From positions 1 to 8,785 of the forward strand of contig JAHEMX010000120.1 in assembly GCA_024643445.1 (NCBI GenBank): a stretch of DNA of 8,785 bases, given 5' to 3'. The translations under genes were made by a program, and so were the position numbers. The notes below the pieces were generated by a model, which saw only the letters and a list, made by a program, of their open reading frames with translations, was not told where the DNA came from and did no database searches. Positions 1 to 5,528 of the stretch are shown here, in pieces; position 1 is the first letter of the stretch, and every line of letters starts with the position of its first letter. The stretch is from Desulfobulbaceae bacterium. GTDB lineage: Bacteria; Desulfobacterota; Desulfobulbia; Desulfobulbales; Desulfocapsaceae.

Positions 1-724
1 TGACCATGCTGCGCCTGAAGAACAGGGCTACACAGGTGTTCAATACTTCCCGTTCCGGGAGAAACGGCTGCAGGGTGTTGAGCCATTGCCCCACCCCGTC
101 AAGGACGGCCTCCTGATAACGCGAATGAATGGAGGATGGCGGCTCTCCCGGTCGGTGATATGATACGTATTCATGCATTTCCAATGATTGGGCAAGAAAT
201 CGGCTAAGCAAATCGCTGCGGGCAAGAGCCTCATAGTTGCTGGCGACAAATTGGCAGAACTCTTTCTTTTTCTCAGATAGCGCGGAGACACTGTTTACCG
301 TTTCGGCCGAATCCAGGAGGATTTTGGCCGCCAGCATCAGGTTGGCAAAGCCGAATCGCGAATCTTCCGTCCTCTCGCCGTGTAACCGTCCGTAAAAATA
401 GCTGTTTTCCTCCGTACCTGAAAACTTTGGCGGCTGGTGACAGTCGGAAATATGTATGGTAAAAGGGGTGTCACCGATAATTACCGGAAATTCCGTCCCT
501 CCCTGACAACCGACAAGTGCCAGCCCGCGATAGCTGGTTTCAACTGACTGGCCTTCAGCCATAAGAGAACCGAGGTGCAGGACTTTTTCCGTCAGTCCGT
601 CAAAGCCCTTCATGGTGATGACCGCCGGCCTGTCGCTCCGGACAGTAAAGGATCCGGCTTTGCCCACCAATGGCAAAAAACAGGGCATGACCAGAAAACT
701 GATCAACACGGATCGTATATTCAT
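1..724 (-). CDS. Exported protein of unknown function (partial, C-terminus beyond left edge)
   Basis: An open frame of 241 codons runs from an ATG at 724-722 to the left edge without a stop, so the C-terminus is missing. Residues 1-23 look like a Sec signal peptide (basic MNIR, hydrophobic SVLISFLVMPCFLPLV, likely cleavage after GKA). The N-terminal half looks beta-rich and contains TEFPVIIGDTPFTIHISD followed by ENSYFYGRL near residues 78-113. The second half (about 125-240) looks helical. There are cysteines at 73, 95, 157 and 231. The start lies 15 nt after the stop of the upstream FISUMP gene and has no strong ribosome-binding site (only CCGGA close to the ATG), so translational coupling is likely. 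The arrangement resembles the accessory N-terminal region of some TlpA-like thioredoxin-fold proteins, where an ENxxxY motif precedes a helical stretch, but this is a weak impression. No thioredoxin CxxC is visible in the part present. I do not recognise the family. Confidence 0.8.
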   Translation of the reverse strand, partial: MNIRSVLISFLVMPCFLPLVGKAGSFTVRSDRPAVITMKGFDGLTEKVLHLGSLMAEGQSVETSYRGLALVGCQGGTEFPVIIGDTPFTIHISDCHQPPKFSGTEENSYFYGRLHGERTEDSRFGFANLMLAAKILLDSAETVNSVSALSEKKKEFCQFVASNYEALARSDLLSRFLAQSLEMHEYVSYHRPGEPPSSIHSRYQEAVLDGVGQWLNTLQPFLPEREVLNTCVALFFRRSMV

Positions 725-739
725 GTCCGGTGAAAAGTT

Positions 740-1459
740 CTAATCCTGAATACAGCGAACACTGCCGCCAAAAGCTCTCTCTCTGGAGAATAGGCCAGCG
801 CTGTCACTTGTAAAACTGAGCACATAAGAGTTGGCGCCTGTGATTGTGCTGCTCCAGTACCACCCGTTGTTTCCAGGGTTTAAAAGTGCTCCAGTAGTGT
901 AATATCGATATCCCGGACTGGGCAGTTTCAAAGCTGACGCGAAAGCCCCCGCCGCGTTATGGCTTGACCATGAATCCCGTTCCGTATCCAGTTCGGTGGA
1001 GGTAGGCAAACGAAATCCGGCTGGACAGGGGTTGTTGGTGCCGGAGACACCCTGCCATAAGTTGGGGTTTTGCGGCTCTCTCCAGTCGCCAGGCGTTTCC
1101 TGCTCCGCGATGAAATTGCCATGTCCCGGGACATCGGTGCTGCTGTTCGTCGTAATGACCGCACTGTCACGAAGCTCGTGACCGTCGGCAAGCCTTCCCC
1201 ATTGGTAGAGATCCCCGTAGGCGCTACTGTCGGTTGAAGACTCGGCGACCCGACTGGCGCCAAGGTTACGGTCCAGCCAGGTCTGACCGGCGGATTCAAC
1301 CACAGCCGGAGGCAACAGCCCTGCAACAGAGCGAAGGGCGTATATCGCCTCCGCCAAATCCACTCTGTTGTCCTCGTTGACATCACCCGGTACTGCAAAA
1401 CATACCGAACAGAGCAAGAGAATTGACACTCCTGTCGCTATTGTGATCAATCCCTTCAT
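740..1459 (-). CDS. Secreted FISUMP-domain protein with dockerin-like motif (paralogue 2)
   Basis: This 239-residue protein has a signal peptide (residues 1-22, likely cleavage after VCFA). Next comes one dockerin type I-like calcium-binding motif at 25-48 (GDVNEDNRVDLAEAIYAL), and then a domain of the Fibrobacter succinogenes major paralogous (FISUMP/DUF1566-like) type from about 60 to the end. Diagnostic pieces are WLDRNLGA (61-68), YGDLYQWGR (81-89), DVPGHGNFI (109-117), LWQGVSGTNNPCPAGFRLPT (134-153), YWSST (201-205) and the terminal SVRCIQD. The two cysteines of the domain (145 and 236) sit where a disulfide would be expected. A complete dockerin has two such repeats, so this half-motif may bind calcium without docking to a cohesin. 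The ribosome-binding site GGGAGGGGG lies just upstream of the ATG. The gene is a tandem copy of the one at 1546-2262, 86 bp away. Molecular role is unknown; export and calcium binding are inferences from sequence. Confidence 0.9.
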   Translation of the reverse strand: MKGLITIATGVSILLLCSVCFAVPGDVNEDNRVDLAEAIYALRSVAGLLPPAVVESAGQTWLDRNLGASRVAESSTDSSAYGDLYQWGRLADGHELRDSAVITTNSSTDVPGHGNFIAEQETPGDWREPQNPNLWQGVSGTNNPCPAGFRLPTSTELDTERDSWSSHNAAGAFASALKLPSPGYRYYTTGALLNPGNNGWYWSSTITGANSYVLSFTSDSAGLFSRERAFGGSVRCIQD

Positions 1460-1545
1460 ACCACCCCCTCCCGTTATTATAGATAAGAGTCTGGTTGTTC
1501 TCTCAGGACATCGAAACGGCCTCCAGCAGGAATCCCGGACACCGG

Positions 1546-2262
1546 CTAATCCTTGATACAGCGGACGGATCTTCCAGACGCCCGGGCTTGGATCCGGGAC
1601 ATAGACGATTCGTCGTTGTCAAACCAGAGGAATTGATTACCACTGCTCCAATATTCCCCATAAGTACCTGCCCCGCCTAAATTGCCGCTCTCATTATCCC
1701 GTCCGCCTGCCAGGACGAGTTTGAGCGGTGAAGCGAAGGCCCCCGCCGCCGGATCGTCACTTGACCAGGACTGCCGTTCCGCATTCAACTCGGCAGAGGT
1801 AGGGAGGCGGAAGGCGGCAGGGCAGGGATTGTTGATCCCGGAGACACCCTGCCAGAGGTCATTATTTGGGGGAACCCGCCAATCCCAGGGGCTTTCGGTT
1901 TCGGTAATGAAGCTGCCGTGCCCCGGAACATCGGTGCTGCTGTTCACCGCTGTGGTGGGAGCATTTATTTTCTCGTGCCCATCCGCCAGCCGGCCCCACT
2001 GATAGGAGTCTCCGTATGCCTGGGTATCCGTGGAACTGGTTGCCGCCCTGGCCGCGCCAAGGTTGCGATCCATCCACAGCCGGCCGGCGGAGAGCACGGT
2101 GATGACAACTGGTGGATGCATCCCGGCGGATACTTGCAGGGCATACACCGCATCGGCAAGATCTATAACGTCATCGTTGTTGACATCCCCCTGCATCGCC
2201 AGACAAGCCGATGCAGCCGATAGTGCACAACCAACAACCAGTGGCAGTACTCCTCGTTTCAT
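1546..2262 (-). CDS. Secreted FISUMP-domain protein with dockerin-like motif (paralogue 1)
   Basis: This 238-residue protein is colinear with its neighbour at 740-1459. It has a signal peptide (1-22, cleavage after ACLA), a single dockerin-like calcium motif at 25-48 (GDVNNDDVIDLADAVYAL) and a FISUMP domain from about 60. Matching blocks include LWMDRNLGAARAATSSTD, AYGDSYQWGRLADGHE, DVPGHGSFI, LWQGVSGINNPCPAAFRLPT, EYWSS and terminal SVRCIKD, with cysteines at 147 and 235. The copies diverge most near 182-225, between LKL and the last beta-strands, which hints at a variable surface patch. The start has a strong ribosome-binding site (GGAGGGGG, 4 nt before the ATG). It is probably the first gene of a three-gene unit continuing into 740-1459 and the partial gene at 724. 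The 424-bp region upstream carries several hairpins. Function is unknown; FISUMP proteins are generally predicted to be surface or secreted. Confidence 0.9.
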   Translation of the reverse strand: MKRGVLPLVVGCALSAASACLAMQGDVNNDDVIDLADAVYALQVSAGMHPPVVITVLSAGRLWMDRNLGAARAATSSTDTQAYGDSYQWGRLADGHEKINAPTTAVNSSTDVPGHGSFITETESPWDWRVPPNNDLWQGVSGINNPCPAAFRLPTSAELNAERQSWSSDDPAAGAFASPLKLVLAGGRDNESGNLGGAGTYGEYWSSGNQFLWFDNDESSMSRIQARASGRSVRCIKD

Positions 2263-2465
2263 GATCCCCCTCCATAACGTTTATCCCAATGATGGCGAGA
2301 GTAACCCGAAACTCACCTTAGTCTTCCGTTACCCACAACAGGGATGTTTCTTTTGACATAACGACCGGGTTCGGAAAGGGAACAGGTGAATCCTCCTCGC
2401 TATGACCGCCAAAAAAGCATTGATGCACAATACGTTAAAAAATAAATCGAGATTAAAACAGTAAC

Positions 2466-2485
2466 GCAAGCCAGCAACAGCTTGC
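2466..2485 (-). other. Inverted repeat (hairpin C), possible weak terminator
   Basis: The arms GCAAGC (2466-2471) and GCTTGC (2480-2485) are perfect 6-bp complements around an 8-nt loop. Read on the minus strand, the hairpin is followed by GTTACTGTTTTAATC, a broken T-rich tract. It could act as a weak intrinsic terminator for the small secreted protein gene. The tract is not the uninterrupted U-run of a strong terminator. Confidence 0.4.
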
Positions 2486-2498
2486 TCATCAACTATCG

Positions 2499-2518
2499 CG
2501 GGAAAGATAGCTTTCCCG
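2499..2518. other. Perfect inverted repeat (hairpin B)
   Basis: CGGGAAAG (2499-2506) and CTTTCCCG (2511-2518) are perfect 8-bp complements around the 4-nt loop ATAG. This is the most compact hairpin in the window. On the plus strand it is followed by TTATTTCTATAT, so it could be a terminator for plus-strand transcription, although no plus-strand gene is visible upstream. On the minus strand it would be an internal stem of an untranslated RNA. Confidence 0.5.
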
Positions 2519-2534
2519 TTATTTCTATATCTGA

Positions 2535-2573
2535 AAGAGGGGTTACAATTAGCGGTGGTCGTAAACCCCTCTT
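2535..2573. other. Long inverted repeat (hairpin A)
   Basis: AAGAGGGGTTAC (2535-2546) pairs with GTAAACCCCTCTT (2561-2573), giving 12 base pairs with a single bulged base and a 14-nt loop. It is the longest stem in the gap. On the minus strand, where it lies about 115 bp after the stop of the small secreted protein gene, it is followed only by TTCAGATAT. A terminator role is therefore possible but not strong. Confidence 0.5.
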
Positions 2574-2686
2574 GTCGGGCACTTCGTTTTCTATCAGGGG
2601 CCTCTTTACTTTATTTTACAAAGTGCTTCTATTCGCTTCTCTTTACATTGCCCCGGATAGAGCCAGGAGGAGATAACAAACCGTAA

Positions 2687-2881
2687 TTATTTGCATCCTC
2701 CCCAGTCGTTCGGTACTCCATCACCCGAATCATTACCAACGTGGCCTTTACCTGAATGACCGTCTCCCTGGCTCTGTTGTTGATTTTGATGGTCCGGGCC
2801 ATTACCTTGGCCTCCTTTGGCAAATGCCGTACCTGAAATGACAAGCATCAGAATAGCCAGAATCGTTACCATTTTCTTCAT
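2687..2881 (-). CDS. Small secreted Gly/Gln/His-rich protein
   Basis: This 64-residue protein has a clear signal peptide (MKKMVTILAILMLVISGTAFA, cleavage after residue 21). The mature part is only about 43 residues, very rich in Gly, Gln, Asn, Asp and His, and ends GDGVPNDWGGCK with one cysteine. The start is supported by the ribosome-binding site AAAGGAGA, 6 nt before the ATG. The mature chain is hydrophilic and probably disordered. The run of Asp and Asn around 50-59 (NDSGDGVPND) resembles thrombospondin type 3-like calcium-binding sequence, and the histidines could bind metal; both are inferences. It stands alone between a 159-bp gap and a 424-bp gap, so it is likely its own transcript. 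An overlapping frame at 2629-2844 lacks a signal peptide and comparable start signals, and I reject it. No known function. Confidence 0.8.
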   Translation of the reverse strand: MKKMVTILAILMLVISGTAFAKGGQGNGPDHQNQQQSQGDGHSGKGHVGNDSGDGVPNDWGGCK

Positions 2882-2942
2882 GACAATCTCCTTTTGGTTT
2901 CTCTGTTTGACAACCTAGATTTGTGGCGCCGGATCGTTGGAC

Positions 2943-2976
2943 AGTTAAAGGATTTTTTTTAAAATTTCCTTTAACT
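2943..2976. promoter_or_regulatory. AT-rich perfect inverted repeat upstream of the small secreted protein gene
   Basis: AGTTAAAGGA (2943-2952) and TCCTTTAACT (2967-2976) are perfect 10-bp complements around a 14-nt loop of T8, A4 and TT. It sits 62 bp upstream of the start at 2881 and 64 bp past the stop of the barrel gene (3041). No T-run follows on the minus strand, which argues against a simple terminator. A dimeric regulator's operator for the small gene is an alternative. Which of these it is cannot be decided from sequence. Confidence 0.45.
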
Positions 2977-3040
2977 ATTCTAGTAACGAACAGGATTCCA
3001 AAAGGTTACAATTGTATTCTATGTGTCCATAGCGCGACTC

Positions 3041-4333
3041 CTAGAAATGATAGCGCAACCGCAGCTCCAGTTTGTAGTCATTCTGTTTCTCGCCGAATTC
3101 CGATAGCGGATCCCCTTCGGACAGGTTCAGGCGCAGGCGCAGTTCGAGGTTGTTTATACCCCGGTAGAGCAGTTCCGGTATCAGCTGGAAACTCTGGTCC
3201 TCAAGGTTTACTATGCTGGTAACGGAAGGCGTAAAGTAGAGGATGTCGAACGGCTCCTTCCAGGCCGCCCGCAGATAAAGGTATTGTCGCCCGGGGTTCG
3301 GACGTCCATAGGTGCTTCTGGCGAGTTGCGCCAGCTGTTTTAAGGAGATCATGTCAGCGCTTTCACTGGCACGATGCACCTGCCGGTAAAACTCCTTGAT
3401 TTCTTCCTCCGAATAGCCGGTGCCGTTGCGGTAATACTCGGCAATAATGGTGATATCCTGAGCCGTGAGATAACGCAGTCCCACCAGGTAGTTAACACCG
3501 TCGTCTGACTCGGTGCTGATGCCGGTGGGGGTGACAACCCGCCGTTCGCTGTCGGAGATATAGGCGAGTTCGCCGTGAATCTCGAAATTGGTGGCCAGGT
3601 TTTTGGAAAAATCCATGCCGAGGCGACCACTCCGACTGCCCTGGCCAAGAAACAGGAAATCCAGGTCTGTATCGTTGTAGAGGACATAGAGCTTCGCCGC
3701 CGGGTTCAGGTATCCGGGCTCACCGAAATCCTCATTCATATCATCGGTAGCGGGTACGAGGGCCGGGGTGAAGGCCAGGTTTTTCAGCGGTCCGGAAAAG
3801 CTGCTGATCCAGTCCCCGCGAAGCATCCAGTAGCCCTCCCGCGACAGGGTGGGGTCGTCCGGATCCTTGGGCCGCTGGATAAAACCTACCGGATTCCAGG
3901 CATACCCCGTGCCCCAGCGTGTTACCTGCTTGCCCGCGTCAAGAATCCGGCCGGGATCGGGCTGCAGGGAGACGACGGCCTCGTAGAGTTTGTTCGTCTG
4001 CTCATCATCGAGGGAATCGTGCTGCCACTCCGAGTGGGTCCGTGCCCAGCCGGAGAGCATACCGTGCCGGAAGAGCGCTTCGAGCTCGAGCGTTCCCGTG
4101 AAACGATCAAGGGTTTCCCGGGGCTGGTCAGCGAAACGCATCGCGTAGAGCGCTGTCTCCGAATCGAGTTTCATATGCTCGCCCTTCATTTCGATGTAGC
4201 CGCCTAACTCCCAGGCTTTTTTGTGGAACACCGACGCATCAAAGTCATATGCTTGATCTTCTGCCGGCAGCTGGTCAACGAGCAGGCAGCACATCAGGGT
4301 ATACAGTATGAAGGTTGCACCAGTGCCTCTCAC
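3041..4333 (-). CDS. Outer-membrane beta-barrel protein of the transport cassette
   Basis: This 430-residue protein starts with GTG (4333-4331), sharing the 4-nt overlap GTGA with the stop of the LolA-like gene. A GAAAGAG ribosome-binding site lies upstream. Residues 1-24 are a signal peptide ending LPA. The chain alternates polar and hydrophobic residues in short strands, for example TLELEALF, KLYVLYNDTDLDFLFLG, FEIHGELAYI, YLVGLRYL, ITIIAEYYR, YLYLRAAW and NLELRLRLNLS. It ends KLELRLRYHF, a classic C-terminal barrel strand with terminal phenylalanine for BAM recognition. The block GKQVTRWGTGYAWNPVG (134-150) followed by RPKDPDDP resembles DUF1302-like and related porin-like proteins. The segment 307-345 looks helical and may be a long loop or plug. 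As last gene of the cassette it probably supplies the outer-membrane end of the route. Family assignment beyond 'barrel' is tentative. Confidence 0.85.
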   Translation of the reverse strand: MRGTGATFILYTLMCCLLVDQLPAEDQAYDFDASVFHKKAWELGGYIEMKGEHMKLDSETALYAMRFADQPRETLDRFTGTLELEALFRHGMLSGWARTHSEWQHDSLDDEQTNKLYEAVVSLQPDPGRILDAGKQVTRWGTGYAWNPVGFIQRPKDPDDPTLSREGYWMLRGDWISSFSGPLKNLAFTPALVPATDDMNEDFGEPGYLNPAAKLYVLYNDTDLDFLFLGQGSRSGRLGMDFSKNLATNFEIHGELAYISDSERRVVTPTGISTESDDGVNYLVGLRYLTAQDITIIAEYYRNGTGYSEEEIKEFYRQVHRASESADMISLKQLAQLARSTYGRPNPGRQYLYLRAAWKEPFDILYFTPSVTSIVNLEDQSFQLIPELLYRGINNLELRLRLNLSEGDPLSEFGEKQNDYKLELRLRYHF

Positions 4334-5061
4334 CGCAACTCTTTCACACGAGACAGGTAATTGACGGAGAAGACCTCATCGCCGAACTCACGCGGGCGGA
4401 TATCAGCAAAAAGCATGGTCGATTTATAGCCCAGGTACAACGGGCTGTCCGTCTCCATCACCGACGGCCGCACGATCCCCCCGCCGAAGTCTCTTATGTT
4501 CTTGTAGTGGAGCGTTTTAACCAGCATGCCGCTGGCGGTATATGCCTCTATCTTCGTGGGTAGCAGGTGGGTCCTGTCCACCCACATCCTGAGTCGGTCG
4601 TAGGCCACGGCGTCCGTGTTTGCCTTGAGTTCGAGAAGGTAGTAGTCCCCCTCTTCGACGACCGCATCCACCTGGTACTCAAGGCTGAATTCCAGGCGCA
4701 TCAAGTCCGAGTTGTTGAAGATGCCGCCGACAACGGACTGCAGACTGGTGATGCGGAGCGGCTTGCCTACCTCAGGGATATAGAGCCACATATTCTCGTC
4801 CACCCGCAACGTTGCACGGCCGGCATCGGTGGCCGGGGAAAGGAACAGCGCTACCATGCTGTCATGCCCCTTCTTGGCGGTGTAGAGGACGAACTCCTTG
4901 CGTGTACCATCGGGCTCCGTGTTAATAAGCTTGCGGTACATCTCGTAGGATTCCGGGGCCATATTGCGGTCCACCTGCAGAAGGAGCTCCTGGCCGTCGA
5001 TGGCCACGGCTGGTTGGATGGATGCCGCAATAAATAGCGATAGCAGGATCAGGATACGCAT
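4330..5061 (-). CDS. LolA-like periplasmic carrier (TP0789/LolA_like family)
   Basis: This 243-residue protein has a signal peptide (1-20, MRILILLSLFIAASIQPAVA) and a mature part dominated by beta-strands. The block LRVDENMWLYIPEVGKPLRI (85-104), followed by GGIFNNSDLMRLEFSLEYQV (112-131), is typical of the 'outer membrane lipoprotein-sorting protein' family related to TP0789. Further matches are YYLLELKA (140-147) and RLRMWVDRTHLLPTKIEAYT (156-175). LolA folds are open beta-barrels that shield an acyl chain while crossing the periplasm, so this is probably the soluble carrier between the ABC permease and the outer membrane. It is larger than classical LolA and is not LolA itself. Its start lies 3 nt after the stop of the NifX-like gene, and its stop overlaps the barrel start, so tight cotranscription is expected. 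The cargo, lipid or lipoprotein, is unknown. Confidence 0.85.
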   Translation of the reverse strand: MRILILLSLFIAASIQPAVAIDGQELLLQVDRNMAPESYEMYRKLINTEPDGTRKEFVLYTAKKGHDSMVALFLSPATDAGRATLRVDENMWLYIPEVGKPLRITSLQSVVGGIFNNSDLMRLEFSLEYQVDAVVEEGDYYLLELKANTDAVAYDRLRMWVDRTHLLPTKIEAYTASGMLVKTLHYKNIRDFGGGIVRPSVMETDSPLYLGYKSTMLFADIRPREFGDEVFSVNYLSRVKELR

Positions 5062-5064
5062 GGC

Positions 5065-5463
5065 TCACTCTGCCTTCAGTTCTTTGACAACGTCCGCAAC
5101 CACTCCCTTGCGATAGACGAAGCGGATGTTCTTCTCTTCAAGTACATCCATCATTTTCGGGCCCGCCATCCCCCCGACGAGCAGGGTGACCTGTTTGTCA
5201 CCGAGCAGGGCCGCTGCCTGCGGACCGATGTTGAATTCCTGGGCCAGATAGATGTTTTCTATCACCTCTATCGGGGCGCCATGTATGTCGTATACCTGAT
5301 AATAGGGGGCCCGCCCGGTGAGCTTGGTGATTTCGGCTGTCAACTCAGGTCCCTCGGCGGCGATAGCACAGCGCTCCTCCTTTTGCACGGCTGCCTCTTT
5401 TGCGCTGCAGACACCTGCCAGCAGCACCGTCACAATCCCGAGAATGGTAGCTAGTGTACGCAT
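5065..5463 (-). CDS. Exported NifX/NifB-like (dinitrogenase iron-molybdenum cofactor domain) protein
   Basis: This 132-residue protein has a signal peptide (1-21, cleavage after CSA) and one domain of the NifX/NafY/MTH1175 type (Nitro_FeMo-Co family). Matches to the family are CAIAAEGPEL (32-41), TGRAPYYQVYDI (49-60), EVIEN (66-70), GPQAAALLGDKQVTLLVGGM (80-99), GPKMMDVLEEKNIRFVY (101-117) and a final amphipathic helix VVADVVKELK. Known members are usually cytoplasmic and bind iron-molybdenum or other metal clusters during cofactor assembly, or have no known role. A secretory version is unusual. The start has the ribosome-binding site AGGGAGAG. It follows the permease by 65 bp and precedes the LolA-like gene by 3 bp, which ties it to the transporter. 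The typical GHFG-like cluster motif near residue 45 is replaced by AEITKLTGRAP, so cofactor binding is doubtful. C32 is the only cysteine in the mature part. Confidence 0.85.
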   Translation of the reverse strand: MRTLATILGIVTVLLAGVCSAKEAAVQKEERCAIAAEGPELTAEITKLTGRAPYYQVYDIHGAPIEVIENIYLAQEFNIGPQAAALLGDKQVTLLVGGMAGPKMMDVLEEKNIRFVYRKGVVADVVKELKAE

Positions 5464-5528
5464 GTTGTCTCTCCCTGATCTTTTTTTGTAATAACACCTA
5501 TCCGCTTGAAGCTGTCACTCCGGTGCTC

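Larger units (their letters stand above)
2263..2686. other. 424-bp intergenic region with clustered inverted repeats
   Basis: No gene with a credible start is visible here on either strand. The region separates the small secreted protein gene (ends 2687) from the first FISUMP gene (starts 2262), both on the minus strand. It should therefore hold the end of one transcript and the promoter of the next. Three perfect or near-perfect inverted repeats lie between 2466 and 2573 and are listed separately. AT-rich sequence around 2430-2460 follows them in the minus direction. A possible sigma-70 promoter for the minus strand is TTGCTG (2472-2477) and TAATCT (2450-2455), spaced by 16 nt. It overlaps the third hairpin and is only a weak match. 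From about 2579 to 2660 there are shorter repeats: GCACTT/AAGTGC inverted at 2579 and 2621, and CTCTTTAC directly repeated. Confidence 0.6.

Noticed and set aside
928..1398. A 156-codon minus-strand frame inside the second FISUMP gene
   Set aside because: It is the shifted frame of the real gene, with an Arg/Pro/Thr-rich translation and no ribosome-binding site.
1477..1482. A perfect TATAAT on the minus strand before the second FISUMP gene
   Set aside because: It is only about 17 nt from the ATG, so the transcript would begin at or inside the ribosome-binding site, and no good -35 element lies 16-18 nt upstream.
2482..2676. A 64-codon plus-strand frame in the 424-bp gap
   Set aside because: It needs a TTG start without a ribosome-binding site and runs through two hairpins. 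It is the only plus-strand candidate in the gap and has no recognisable motif.
2263..2686. A cyclic di-GMP (GEMM) or other known riboswitch in the gap
   Set aside because: I looked for the conserved core sequences and found none. The hairpins alone do not identify a class.
3575..4207. A 210-codon open frame on the plus strand inside the barrel gene
   Set aside because: It is antisense to a well-supported outer-membrane protein gene, has no recognisable domain or signal peptide, and is explained by the GC-rich codon pattern of the opposite strand.
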